Below are positions 35,149 through 44,162 of a stretch of DNA of 64,000 bases, one piece after another. A program made the translations under genes and the position numbers. The stretch is taken from the IMG/VR virus record IMGVR_UViG_3300031521_000014, positions 62,001 to 126,000 of that record; one strand, 5' to 3'. Origin of the DNA: a virus. Under the pieces are notes generated by a model. The model was not told where the DNA came from and did not search any database. It saw only the letters and a list, made by a program, of their open reading frames with translations. Within the stretch, counting starts at the first letter, position 1; each line of letters begins with the position of its first letter.

Positions 35149-37620
35149 ATGTTCAGTACTCTTGACGAATACAATGAGAAACTCTTGTATCTCACTAATT
35201 CCCTAAATATAAAATTAATAGATGTAGCTGCAGCTATGAATAATGGGGTTGTTGCTGCTGGATATTCCATCCCTGATAATAAAGAGGAATGGAAATACTT
35301 TTTAAATATTTCTGGTCAAAGACATATTACCAATAGCGATGTTAAAATAACCATTATAGAAACATCTGAAGTAGTTTCTCTTACTAAAGAAATATTAGTA
35401 AAATACCCTTATACAAAATCAGAATTGTTAAAACAAGATAAGTATTATATCAATCTTACAGAAGCATATCCTAATGATACTTTATTTATTAAAGGGTGTA
35501 TGTACCCTTGTGATATATCTGCAGCAGTAGCTGCTGATGAGGGAACTATACTTTCTTATGATACTAATCTGGTAGAAGTTTCTGAATATACCCTAATTTC
35601 TGATTTAGAGGGTTATGTTCAACGTTTTCTAAAACGTTGGAATGTCAAAGCATATACTATTGTTGATGGGCTTTATCTATCAGGTTTAATAGCAGTACTC
35701 TATGCTAATATACCGCCACAAATTACAGCAATACGTGTAAGTAAGATAAACACTGCTGAAGTACATAGTTTCTTTTTAGAACATTTCTTTCGTTCTAATC
35801 TTAATCTGTGGGATGATGTACAGGTACTTAAGCCACAAACGATCTATTGGTTATACCGAAATCTAAAATACTTAAGAAAAAACTTAGGTAAACAAAAGAC
35901 ATTAGACCTCATACTAACAAAAGTATTTGATACTAACAGTTATGGTGTTGGAACGTATAATATAAAGATACCAGATCAGTTAGTTAATACTAACTTTATA
36001 AATGATCCAACAGTCCCGTATTTTAAACGACAAGATCCTATCGTTGTTAGTGAAGGTCTTAATAAATCATTTACAACAGATAACTCTGAAACATTAACAC
36101 TACCTGAGTTTATAACATTAGAAGAAACTAGAAGTGTTAATATGGATATAGTTCCAACAACAGATATTATAACCTTTGATACAAGTATCTTACAAAATAA
36201 CTTAAAGTATCAAAGACACAACACTGTTAAAACAAAAGCTATTACCGTTAGTACTATTAAACTTTTTGATAGTAAGAATGTTGACATCTTAGAGCTTATC
36301 CTTTATTACTGGGCACATGCTGTTAAGAATGATAGTTATAACACAGTTGTTGACTATACAGAACCTAATACAGTTTCTATAAGTGCTGATACGTTAATAG
36401 ATTATACGGATCCTAATAGTAATCAGTTCTTCACATTGACACCTAGACAAGGTTTATTGTTTTTAATTAAGCAACTATTGTTTATAACTGGTAATACAAG
36501 TTTACCATTATCAACTTTAAATTATGCTGTATTATCAACAGATACAGATCGTTTTGATACTGTTGTCAAGAACTCTTATCACGATGGGTATACTGAAACA
36601 TTCGTACCTTTTATTAAGGATGCCCTACCAAAAGACATGGGTGATATGAATAGTGTTTTAGAATTCAACACCTATCTTACTAAAGTGATGGACTACCATG
36701 GTTTAGTATGGACACTTGATAGTAATAGTGAAAATGCTCTTGTAAGTATGAATATTAAAAATATCATGGGTAAGATGTTATTATCCGATACTTTTGATTT
36801 AACAACAGCCGGTAAATCATTAACAATTGATGAGCTTATTCTTAAAGAGAATAAAACCTATACGATGACAAATAACTTTAATGTTTATAACTCTATGACT
36901 GTTTTAATAAAAGCATTTACGGGTATAGATATTGATCCTTATTTAAATATTAGAGATAGGCTAACATGTCTTACGAATATTCTTAATAAGTTAACATCGT
37001 ATACAGTACAGTGTATTAAGCCTGATGCTGTTAAAGATGAAATTCCTGTATACTACAATAACATACAGAACGTTCGTGCAATTAACGGCCTTGTAGCGTG
37101 TTTAGATGCCGATCTAACTCCTCTAGAATTAAACTATGTCCATATTAAGGCAATAGCCAATGATTTTAGAGACAGACTTACATTTTTTAGTTATATCACT
37201 AATCCGTTAGCAGGGATGTGTTCTAAACCTATTTCAGGATATGCCGTTATTGATGATACCGTTAATGAGTTTGAGATAGAGACGAGCACACCAGCTACAA
37301 GAATAAGTGTTATGGATAAAGTTATCTGTGATGCTAAGTATGTTAATTACAAAGACCAATTCTTAATAGGAATAACCAGTGAAGTCTATCCTAATGAGAA
37401 ATTTATAGGTAATGTTGTTGCTAGCTCTGAGGTCCCTATAGACGCAGTAGCAAGTTTTAGTACAACTAGCCCTGATACAAGAGTTATTGTCTCTAAGGAC
37501 CAGCTAGAGGGTCTAGCTGTTGTTATAGAGGATGATGATTTTGAAATCTATCAACCGTCTCCTATTAGAGATATAGTTGTCTCTGATATTGAAACAATTT
37601 ATACTGTAGAAAAGCCATAG
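35149..37620 (+). CDS. Probable virion structural protein, 823 aa
   Basis: ATG 35149 has TTAAGGATTAAG upstream; the longer frame leftwards is antisense to the portal start. The protein is rich in N, T, D and beta-type segments with repeated (S/D)YTDPN-like turns (VDYTEPNTVS, IDYTDPNSNQ). No catalytic motif. Long size, composition and location next to the portal suggest a tail or baseplate component. The stop is followed directly by the GTTCGGTGAACAG element. Confidence 0.6.
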   Translation: MFSTLDEYNEKLLYLTNSLNIKLIDVAAAMNNGVVAAGYSIPDNKEEWKYFLNISGQRHITNSDVKITIIETSEVVSLTKEILVKYPYTKSELLKQDKYYINLTEAYPNDTLFIKGCMYPCDISAAVAADEGTILSYDTNLVEVSEYTLISDLEGYVQRFLKRWNVKAYTIVDGLYLSGLIAVLYANIPPQITAIRVSKINTAEVHSFFLEHFFRSNLNLWDDVQVLKPQTIYWLYRNLKYLRKNLGKQKTLDLILTKVFDTNSYGVGTYNIKIPDQLVNTNFINDPTVPYFKRQDPIVVSEGLNKSFTTDNSETLTLPEFITLEETRSVNMDIVPTTDIITFDTSILQNNLKYQRHNTVKTKAITVSTIKLFDSKNVDILELILYYWAHAVKNDSYNTVVDYTEPNTVSISADTLIDYTDPNSNQFFTLTPRQGLLFLIKQLLFITGNTSLPLSTLNYAVLSTDTDRFDTVVKNSYHDGYTETFVPFIKDALPKDMGDMNSVLEFNTYLTKVMDYHGLVWTLDSNSENALVSMNIKNIMGKMLLSDTFDLTTAGKSLTIDELILKENKTYTMTNNFNVYNSMTVLIKAFTGIDIDPYLNIRDRLTCLTNILNKLTSYTVQCIKPDAVKDEIPVYYNNIQNVRAINGLVACLDADLTPLELNYVHIKAIANDFRDRLTFFSYITNPLAGMCSKPISGYAVIDDTVNEFEIETSTPATRISVMDKVICDAKYVNYKDQFLIGITSEVYPNEKFIGNVVASSEVPIDAVASFSTTSPDTRVIVSKDQLEGLAVVIEDDDFEIYQPSPIRDIVVSDIETIYTVEKP

Positions 37621-37633
37621 TTCGGTGAACAGA
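37620..37633 (+). repeat. Stop-codon-adjacent element GTTCGGTGAACAG, copy 2
   Basis: Overlaps the TAG stop of the 823-residue gene and runs into a terminator hairpin. Same orientation relative to its gene as copies 1 and 3. Confidence 0.6.
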
Positions 37634-37663
37634 TAACACTAACCAGAAAGGTTAGTGTTATCT
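37631..37663 (+). terminator. Hairpin terminator
   Basis: A 14-bp perfect stem AGATAACACTAACC/GGTTAGTGTTATCT with loop AGAAA, followed by GTATTTCC. Confidence 0.75.
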
Positions 37664-37685
37664 GTATTTCCAATGTTTTTTAAGA

Positions 37686-37695
37686 ATATATTATA
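37686..37695 (+). promoter_or_regulatory. Phage promoter-like box ATATATTATA
   Basis: A one-mismatch copy of the recurring box in context GTTTTTTAAGAATATATTATA, 53 bases before a small gene. Confidence 0.45.
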
Positions 37696-37747
37696 ATATT
37701 GTAAATGAGTCGAAATTATTTACAAAAAACATCTTAAGGAGTAATCC

Positions 37748-37903
37748 ATGTTGCCAAGTATCAAAGGTTCTAGTGTCTTAGAAAATGCTATTGCAAAATC
37801 GCTTAATGCCAAGATTGATCAGATTGAAAAATCTGAAAGAGTCTCACGTGTCGCAGGGTTAGTAGTTATTGCTACTATCCTTATATTCTTATTCGTATTA
37901 TGA
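37748..37903 (+). CDS. Small C-terminally anchored membrane protein, 51 aa
   Basis: RBS TTAAGGAG precedes ATG 37748. The first 33 residues are amphipathic and charged (LNAKIDQIEKSERVSRV), and the last 18 (AGLVVIATILIFLFVL) form one membrane segment ending the protein. It is a complete monocistronic unit with its own promoter box and strong terminator. Such tail-anchored peptides can be holin or antiholin types or envelope modulators; the role is unknown. Confidence 0.7.
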   Translation: MLPSIKGSSVLENAIAKSLNAKIDQIEKSERVSRVAGLVVIATILIFLFVL

Positions 37904-37907
37904 TATA

Positions 37908-37940
37908 AGATACAGGATGGGTATTACCCATCCTGTATCT
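37908..37940 (+). terminator. Intrinsic terminator between convergent genes
   Basis: A 15-bp perfect stem AGATACAGGATGGGT/ACCCATCCTGTATCT with loop ATT and a T-run at 37950-37959. Confidence 0.9.
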
Positions 37941-37961
37941 TTATTATTATTTTTTTTTTAT

Positions 37962-37976
37962 TTCTGTTCACCGAAC
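37962..37976 (-). repeat. Stop-codon-adjacent element GTTCGGTGAACAG, copy 3
   Basis: Read on the minus strand it begins one base after the TAA of the 226-residue gene. Fifteen bases (GTTCGGTGAACAGAA) are identical to copy 1. Confidence 0.6.
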
Positions 37977-37977
37977 A

Positions 37978-38658
37978 TTATCGTTCTAGTACATTTGCTT
38001 TAATATGCATCGCTTGAAAATAAGTTTCTAATGTTTTACCACTGGTAACACCTGAAGAATAATTTCTTAGATCAGCTTGTGAAGCCTCACCAGTATTGAA
38101 TAACATACTAACTAAGGCATTACCTTCACCTTCATCACCACCACGAGTTTTCATAAGCTCAACGATACTTTCATCGAACCCTTGACCTATTAGGATATAT
38201 AGCTCTGGTCCTGTTAGTTTTGAAGATTTAGAATCTCCCGTTACTTGTCCTGTTAAAGAATCTATTTTTTTATAATCTGTTGGTATTGATATCTTCTTCG
38301 TTAACAGCTGCGCTACTCTACGAATAGGTAGTAACAATACTAGTGACTCATGAGGTATAGTGTAACCTGGCAAGTCTTCAGTTTCACTTACTGATAATTT
38401 TTGAAAGAAACTATAGCCAAGTTCTTTAGCTATCTTAGTATTATTCTCAACACTAATCTTACCTTCAGTATCAGTAGGGACTATAACTGATAAGGTAATC
38501 TTATCATTTTCTAGATCTTTCATAAAGACATCAAATTGCTCATCTGACATTTTAGAAAATACCTGTTTCTCATAAAGCTCAGATGTAAACGTACTTCCAG
38601 TTATTTTTGTAATATACATTAACGCCATATCTTGTACTTTTTTACGTGCTGCATTCAT
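37978..38658 (-). CDS. Possible RNA polymerase beta C-terminal (clamp) fragment, 226 aa
   Basis: Residues about 100-185 resemble the C-terminal end of cellular beta. ESLVLLLPIRRVAQLL falls on YMYMLKLNHLVDDK, and SSKLTGPELYILIGQGFDESIVELMKTRGGD falls on [30 protein letters not shown]. The beta gene at 15658 already seems to have its own C-terminal end, so this could belong to a second phage polymerase (phiKZ-type phages have a virion and a non-virion enzyme). The match is by eye and partial; a structural protein is the alternative. RBS AAAGG precedes ATG 38658. Confidence 0.4.
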   Translation of the reverse strand: MNAARKKVQDMALMYITKITGSTFTSELYEKQVFSKMSDEQFDVFMKDLENDKITLSVIVPTDTEGKISVENNTKIAKELGYSFFQKLSVSETEDLPGYTIPHESLVLLLPIRRVAQLLTKKISIPTDYKKIDSLTGQVTGDSKSSKLTGPELYILIGQGFDESIVELMKTRGGDEGEGNALVSMLFNTGEASQADLRNYSSGVTSGKTLETYFQAMHIKANVLER

Positions 38659-38674
38659 ATCATAACCTTTTAGT

Positions 38675-38702
38675 TATGTAGTAGGGAATTCCCTACTACA
38701 TA
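38675..38702 (-). terminator. 28-base perfect palindrome overlapping a stop codon
   Basis: TATGTAGTAGGGAA and its exact complement form a 14-bp loop-less inverted repeat containing the stop codon of the 282-residue gene. The next gene starts 16 bases further, with no T-run, so it may be a transcript end or processing hairpin within an operon. Confidence 0.55.
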
Positions 38703-39544
38703 CCATATTCAATATAAAGATTTCTATCACCTGGTTTGATTAAACCGATGTTAAATGTTTTGTGTTGCACTGGAGAATATCCATAAACTTGATAAGGCGC
38801 TACATAAACATCTGATGTATCTGTAATAAAATCAGATACTTTTCCAAGTTTAATAAGTACACGTGGGCGAGTTTCACCACGCATTATGAATGTCTGATTG
38901 GAACCTGTTTGTTCAAAAAGATTGGTATCCCTATAGGCACTATCAGGATCAGTACCTTGTAGTGTTACAAGTAACGTGGTTGTGATTGAATTCTCAATAC
39001 CATCTGGTAATTCCATATGAGTCTGTGCTGTAACAAGGTTACCCTCATTAATGAACTTATCATTGTCATCGATATTGGTAATATTAAGAATAGTGCCAAC
39101 CATATCAATAAGGTTATCTTTAACAATCATACTATCACTGTTTCTAAAGAATGAAATCTCAGATATAAATAGAAAATCTGAGAACTTTCTATCGTAAACA
39201 ACCATACCGCCTGAACTCATAATAGGATTGATAACATCACCCACACGAATAAATCTTTTCTTATTGGCATTGCGTTTCTCGTACACTTCGTCACAGATGA
39301 AAGTTTCGTAATCTACATTACCAAGTTTAACAGGCACAGGGGTGTTAACTGTTTTATAAACAAATCGTGATAGTTCAGCATCATCAATTGTCATAAATGG
39401 TCTACCTGCTTTTAAAGAAAATCTTAAAACTATTTTTGATACCTTACGCTCATACGTACCATCAGCATTTTTAACAGTGTTGTATACGGTAGCATACCTG
39501 TCTTCTAATTTGTCAGCATAATCATTTACTATTTTTACAGCCAT
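38696..39544 (-). CDS. Probable structural protein, 282 aa
   Basis: A complete frame from ATG 39544. Beta-rich, with a C-terminal block (VYVAPYQVYGYSPVQHKTFNIGL) typical of phage tail or baseplate proteins by composition only. No enzyme motif. It lies nine bases from the upstream 148-residue gene in a minus-strand operon that includes the UvsX-like recombinase. Confidence 0.6.
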   Translation of the reverse strand: MAVKIVNDYADKLEDRYATVYNTVKNADGTYERKVSKIVLRFSLKAGRPFMTIDDAELSRFVYKTVNTPVPVKLGNVDYETFICDEVYEKRNANKKRFIRVGDVINPIMSSGGMVVYDRKFSDFLFISEISFFRNSDSMIVKDNLIDMVGTILNITNIDDNDKFINEGNLVTAQTHMELPDGIENSITTTLLVTLQGTDPDSAYRDTNLFEQTGSNQTFIMRGETRPRVLIKLGKVSDFITDTSDVYVAPYQVYGYSPVQHKTFNIGLIKPGDRNLYIEYGM

Positions 39545-39553
39545 TGTTATATC

Positions 39554-40000
39554 CTAAGCTAAAGTTTCATAAACTCTGTTATGTTTAAAGAATCCGCATA
39601 CTCGTGAGTAAATACGTTCAAGCCAAGACATAACATCGCCATCATTAAAAAACTCTAAAAAGATGGGTAATACAGAATTTCCAGATCTGCTTACGTATCT
39701 TAGAGAGATTAATCTAAAGTGTCTATTAATAATACAGCGCTGCACATCACTTGATTTATCCTTAATTGCTATAATAGAAGGATCGGATGTAAAGGCCTTG
39801 ATAGCCTCTGGCATAGCAGCAACTTTAAAGCATCTTACAATTAAATCATATACGTCAACATCATTAACATCTTTTGGAGCAAAATAACGCTCCACGCCTT
39901 CAGCAATAGGTTTTCGTCCGGAACCATTTACTAATTTTAATCCGGCTTTCTTAGCTTCTTCCCTAACATCAACCGGGACTGAGGGTTTATTACTTCTCAT
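39554..40000 (-). CDS. Hypothetical protein, 148 aa
   Basis: The ATG at 40000 overlaps the stop of the 65-residue gene. The protein is basic and soluble (MRSNKPSVPVDVREEAKKAGLKL) with a hydrophobic helix near residue 115 (NSVLPIFLEFF). Not recognised. Confidence 0.65.
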   Translation of the reverse strand: MRSNKPSVPVDVREEAKKAGLKLVNGSGRKPIAEGVERYFAPKDVNDVDVYDLIVRCFKVAAMPEAIKAFTSDPSIIAIKDKSSDVQRCIINRHFRLISLRYVSRSGNSVLPIFLEFFNDGDVMSWLERIYSRVCGFFKHNRVYETLA

Positions 40001-40194
40001 AACACTTCCTTTTCTTCTTTTATTTTTTCTTCAATACAGGATATTATTGTTACATTATTTTTGGGATAGTCATTTTTAAATTCCATTACAGCATAATCTT
40101 TAGCTTCCTCTTCTGAAGAAGCTATCTTTACTATATGTTTATCCCCTAATGATTTTACATCACTTCTTAGCAACAGGTTGTACAAACTTAGCAT
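39997..40194 (-). CDS. Small protein, 65 aa, overlapping the recombinase end
   Basis: Starts inside the last 35 bases of the UvsX-like gene in another frame; AAGGAG within that gene lies four bases before ATG 40194. It ends with a four-base overlap into the next gene. It is charged with an E/K-rich tail (EEKIKEEKEVL). The chain of overlaps implies coupled translation. Unknown function. Confidence 0.55.
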   Translation of the reverse strand: MLSLYNLLLRSDVKSLGDKHIVKIASSEEEAKDYAVMEFKNDYPKNNVTIISCIEEKIKEEKEVL

Positions 40195-41623
40195 ATTGCT
40201 CCTTCACCGTCTTGTCTTCATTAAGAAAATAAGGAAAGTATAAACCTTTACGCATTTTCAGTAAATCAACGCTACTTAGGTATGGTACCGGATTATCATA
40301 TTGATTAATAGTCCAATATTCACGTGTTTGCAATAGCATATTCCAATCATAACCTTGCGCTTTAAGATCGTCATAAAGTTCTTTAGGCGTACAGAGTAAA
40401 CCGATACGTTCTATTTCAGATTTATAAATACTGATCTGAAACAATTCAGATGTAATATTAAGAGCTCTTCGTAATAGCGCATTGTTATCAATCTTTTCAC
40501 GTACCGTTGTTCTGCTTAACGTTACATCTGGTAAAAGATCTAAGCTGTAATACTTATCATTACCGCCAATACCATACCTACCATTTTCTTTAATGTTGTG
40601 AAACTCGGACAATGCTGGCATCACACCATCTGTTTGCGATACGACTAAAGTAATAGTACAACCACTTACACCTGTTTTACTTCTTAGAACACTAAGTCTA
40701 ACCGTATTAAGATCAGTATCATTATGGTCGGTAGGGCCATTAGGATACTCAGGACCTTTAGTACCTTGATTCTTAAGTACAGAAGCGGTATGAGCAAACC
40801 AACCGTTTGTTAATAAAAATGTAAACTTACTACTAACACCTTTTAAAGCATCCCCTGTCTTAAGAAACTGAAGTTGTCTTGTCGGTTGATTATAAGCAGC
40901 AGGACCTGTAGCCATGTCTACTTTAGTACCAATATGTGCCGTCATTAGCAGACATGTGTTTGACGAGTCTGTTAGTCGTGGTAATGTTGACATCCATTTT
41001 GTTTTAAACTTGCTTTGCTGTAAAGCATAAGTATTTGTATCCGATTTATCAATATCCTTTTCTAACATAATAGCGGTACTGGATGCTTCAAATTCAGTAA
41101 TACTGTCAACTGCTGTAAAGCTTGGTATATAGGTTACCAACTCTTTTTTAGTATAAGGATCTGTAAAAGCTTGATACACCATTTTGCTATTTTTATCTTT
41201 AAGCTTTTCTTTAATATACTCTCCAAAAATATTAGCAAACTCATCTGCGAACATATGACCTTTATCGGTTACTGTCCATGCTGCTTCGGCTCCTGTGATA
41301 ATCTCAGGAGGTAGATTAGGAAATCTAGCAGCTAATGTTTCTAAACGACTTAAGGATGTATTGTTTTCAGTGTCATAGGTTAGCATAACTGTTTTCATTG
41401 CTTCAAAAATTCTATTTGCTGCCTGTAACATCATGTATTGTATAATAGTGCTTTTAAAGCTATTACCAGGACCAACAACAGCTGTTACTTGTCCTAAGCC
41501 GCCATTGATAATTGTCTCGCCTCTCTTACCTATAATAAACGACGCTGTAGGTATATCTAGCAAAGCGCCAATGTTAATTAAAATCTTTGGGGTTGTCTTT
41601 TCTTGTACGTTAAAACCTACCAT
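40160..41623 (-). CDS. UvsX/RecA-like recombinase
   Basis: 487 residues. Walker A is GPGNSFKS (residues 51-58), the Phe-Lys-Ser form found in T4 UvsX rather than the Gly-Lys-Thr of bacterial RecA. A conserved MLTYDTENNTS strand, a PSFTAVDSITEFEAS Walker B region and a CLLMTAHIG strand follow, as in RecA/UvsX strand-exchange cores. Predicted role: strand exchange in recombination-dependent replication and repair, with the SbcD-like, RuvC-like and helicase proteins of the same window. First gene of a five-gene minus operon. Confidence 0.75.
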   Translation of the reverse strand: MVGFNVQEKTTPKILINIGALLDIPTASFIIGKRGETIINGGLGQVTAVVGPGNSFKSTIIQYMMLQAANRIFEAMKTVMLTYDTENNTSLSRLETLAARFPNLPPEIITGAEAAWTVTDKGHMFADEFANIFGEYIKEKLKDKNSKMVYQAFTDPYTKKELVTYIPSFTAVDSITEFEASSTAIMLEKDIDKSDTNTYALQQSKFKTKWMSTLPRLTDSSNTCLLMTAHIGTKVDMATGPAAYNQPTRQLQFLKTGDALKGVSSKFTFLLTNGWFAHTASVLKNQGTKGPEYPNGPTDHNDTDLNTVRLSVLRSKTGVSGCTITLVVSQTDGVMPALSEFHNIKENGRYGIGGNDKYYSLDLLPDVTLSRTTVREKIDNNALLRRALNITSELFQISIYKSEIERIGLLCTPKELYDDLKAQGYDWNMLLQTREYWTINQYDNPVPYLSSVDLLKMRKGLYFPYFLNEDKTVKEQYAKFVQPVAKK

Positions 41624-41661
41624 TTTTCATCCTTACTATATATTCTATCTAAAAACGTGTT

Positions 41662-41696
41662 TATAAAATATTGCCAGTTAATTGACTAAATACCCT
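41662..41696. promoter_or_regulatory. Divergent promoter region with shared ATAAAATATTGCCAGTTAATTGA block
   Basis: Between the recombinase and the 309-residue gene lies a block that recurs with one change (GACAG for GCCAG) at 45238-45261, beside the TAAATACCC motif (minus-strand AGGGTATTTA) at 41687-41696. The order of the two blocks differs between loci. Probably a divergent promoter or operator. Confidence 0.45.
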
Positions 41697-41713
41697 AATT
41701 AAGGAAGATACCC

Positions 41714-42643
41714 ATGAATAAAGAACTAGCTGTTGAACATGCTGAAATCATCGAAAGTCTTAATGACATTAAAAAACACGGTGAATTCATGTCAACAATC
41801 GCACATGAAGATTTAGCTTCTGTTTTGGTTAGTATTAAACAGTACTTTACTAAATTCATTCCAAATGTTGCTAAAGCATTTGCGGAAAATGCTGATAGAT
41901 TAACAAAGTTTGATAAAGATCATTACAATAGTTTTATCAGACAGATCTATGAAATTGAAACAGATATTAAGAAAATTGCAGAGGTTCCTTATAGCTCTGT
42001 AATGGATGTTAAAGTACCTGTCATGCTAGGTATGAAACAAAACCTACTCACCACAGCTAGCGAGCTTAAGAAAGCATCAACAGTTATCAATGATAATCTA
42101 AGAGTACTCCTAGAATATACTGACATCTTTATTTCACTTGTATTGTCAAATGAAGATTTTAGAACAGCTTCTCGTGTTAACTATGCTATGTTGTATCAAC
42201 GTTATCGCGAAGATCATAAGGGTAACCCTTTAACAGCTGATAAGATCTATGGTATTACCTATGAGCTAGAGGCTATTGTAGATAAACTTATTGACCCTAA
42301 GAATCATAGCGATCAAAGATTTATTAAGGAACTTGTTCCTAATATTAATAGTCTTTACTTCGTACAAGCAGATATACTAGAAGCTGCTAAAGGTACAACA
42401 TTTGCAGATACTGAAAATATTCAAACTGAAGTAACAAAATTATCAGAACGCGCTGATGTACTTTATGATGTTATCACAACGGATACAGAGTTTAAAATTA
42501 ATAAAGCCTTGATCAATGAGTTAGCAGGTGTACTAGAAGATAGCGGTAGAGCTATTACTTCTGCAGTGACCCTATGGCACATTATGAATCAAACGGCAAC
42601 CACATTAAAATTTACTGTTGACACTATCAAACGTTTTAAATAG
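41714..42643 (+). CDS. Hypothetical helical protein, 309 aa
   Basis: RBS TTAAGGAAG precedes ATG 41714. Almost wholly helical, acidic/basic amphipathic, with codon use somewhat biased towards that of the capsid gene, suggesting good expression. No motif recognised. It is a single-gene unit; an internal head or scaffold-type role is possible from helicity alone. The TAG stop lies in the stem of the following terminator. Confidence 0.65.
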   Translation: MNKELAVEHAEIIESLNDIKKHGEFMSTIAHEDLASVLVSIKQYFTKFIPNVAKAFAENADRLTKFDKDHYNSFIRQIYEIETDIKKIAEVPYSSVMDVKVPVMLGMKQNLLTTASELKKASTVINDNLRVLLEYTDIFISLVLSNEDFRTASRVNYAMLYQRYREDHKGNPLTADKIYGITYELEAIVDKLIDPKNHSDQRFIKELVPNINSLYFVQADILEAAKGTTFADTENIQTEVTKLSERADVLYDVITTDTEFKINKALINELAGVLEDSGRAITSAVTLWHIMNQTATTLKFTVDTIKRFK

Positions 42644-42674
42644 TATAACACAGGGATATCCCTGTGTTATACTA
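42641..42674. terminator. 34-base perfect palindrome shared by convergent genes
   Basis: TAGTATAACACAGGGAT and its exact complement form a loop-less palindrome. The stop codons of both convergent genes (42641-42643 and 42672-42674) are its two ends. A T-run follows on the plus strand at 42678-42683. Confidence 0.85.
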
Positions 42675-44162
42675 AGATTTTTTACCTTTAGGTTTAGCAC
42701 CTTGTAATAGAACGTTGTTATTATAGAAATTACACCATATAGAAATATCACCTGTTGTTCTACAGTCTATAAGGATATAATAGTTCAATAGGTTATCACC
42801 TACTTTTTTAATTACCAACATAACCTTTGGTTCAAGATCTTCTATTTGTTTAAAATGGTCTCGAGTGATACAATCTTTACCTAAGAACACAGGGAACTTA
42901 ATAATATTACCATCAAGATCAACATCCATAAGCATGAATGATTCTTTGTTAGTAATGTTTATAACGTTCTTACCTTTTTCATTTACGGTAAAGATTTTAT
43001 CCGTTATATCAATATACTCTCTAAGAGGTTTTTCTTTATTTAGTTTAGAGTATTCGTCAACAATGTCATAGAGCAACACTGTTCTCTCTACAGCACTGTT
43101 AGCTAAACCTGGAGGGCGTATTGCTTTAACAACTGTTTCTTCATCTCTGAACTTTAAAGCTGTAAAGTAATTATCAAAGTTATACATCTTCTCTTTAAAG
43201 AGTTCATGTAAGGTTCTGACATTTCTACTGTATAAAACATCAAGATCAATCGTTGAAATTAAAGCAGTTGGTCTTAACTTTTGAGTATACCATGAAATAA
43301 CATCCTCTATTAAAGGTTGTTTGGTTTTTAAAGAAACCAATCCAAAGATAGCCTCATGTGATGCCCTACCTGGTTCAATATCCTTCTTATACTCCATAAC
43401 ACTATAGATAGCTCTTTCATCTTTTAAAGTAGTTATACCCATAAAGTATAAGTTACTAAATCTTAAGAAAGGATGCCTGTCTTCTGTACCTGGTGCGTAA
43501 TACTTTTTAGCAGGACTAATTTTAAAATCAACCTCAGTTATATTTTTATAACTGTACATTCTAGCCATAACGGCCATCCTGTCCGCATTGTTATTACCTA
43601 AAGATATAGAATGACCTTTAACCTTAACAAGATCTAGTTCTATATCTCTTACTTTGACTTCTCTCACAACTGTCCGCATCAATTCAACATAATCTAAATT
43701 CTTTTTAATACGATCTCTCCACGCAACTGCATCATAATTCTTAACTGCATTATAAACAGCTATAGCGTACTCGCTGTCTAACTTTATGGTTATTTTTTTA
43801 ATATCAAGATCTGTTATTTTTAATAACTCCATAAGTGTCAATGTTACAGCTTGGAGCTCTCCAGTATTATTAGTACCTGTCCCTTCAAAAGAATAACAGG
43901 CGTTAATATAGTGTGTTGGTGTAACATCTTGATATGGTTCTCGTTCTAGTTCATCTTTAAAAACATATCCTATATTTGTAACAGCATAATTAGTAGGTCT
44001 ATTAGCTGTTTTCTTACCTAAAGATGACAATGGATAAACATATCCATGAACACCAGAGCCCCAAAAACCAGGATTGGACGGACCACAACTTCCATCAGTG
44101 TAAGCCACGACGGCATATTCCTCAGCACTACTTATGGTTTCAGTATTTTTAATTTTACTCAT
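42672..44162 (-). CDS. RNase HI-like protein with large C-terminal extension
   Basis: 496 residues from ATG 44162 (AGAGGA seven bases upstream). The N-terminal 205 residues are an RNase HI fold with all acidic positions: YTDGSC (Asp23), NNTGELQAV (Glu102), IKLDSEYAI (Asp129), and VKGHS...NNNADRMA (His184, Asp194). It should cut RNA in RNA-DNA hybrids, e.g. primer removal. The last 290 residues are unlike RNase H and unrecognised. The frame runs open upstream into the C-terminal part of the neighbouring homing endonuclease. Confidence 0.8.
   Translation of the reverse strand: MSKIKNTETISSAEEYAVVAYTDGSCGPSNPGFWGSGVHGYVYPLSSLGKKTANRPTNYAVTNIGYVFKDELEREPYQDVTPTHYINACYSFEGTGTNNTGELQAVTLTLMELLKITDLDIKKITIKLDSEYAIAVYNAVKNYDAVAWRDRIKKNLDYVELMRTVVREVKVRDIELDLVKVKGHSISLGNNNADRMAVMARMYSYKNITEVDFKISPAKKYYAPGTEDRHPFLRFSNLYFMGITTLKDERAIYSVMEYKKDIEPGRASHEAIFGLVSLKTKQPLIEDVISWYTQKLRPTALISTIDLDVLYSRNVRTLHELFKEKMYNFDNYFTALKFRDEETVVKAIRPPGLANSAVERTVLLYDIVDEYSKLNKEKPLREYIDITDKIFTVNEKGKNVINITNKESFMLMDVDLDGNIIKFPVFLGKDCITRDHFKQIEDLEPKVMLVIKKVGDNLLNYYILIDCRTTGDISIWCNFYNNNVLLQGAKPKGKKS

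Noticed and set aside
40160-40194. Overlap of the 65-aa frame with the recombinase end as an annotation error
   Set aside because: The AAGGAG before ATG 40194 and the further overlap into the next gene make a real coupled gene more likely, so it was kept with lower confidence.
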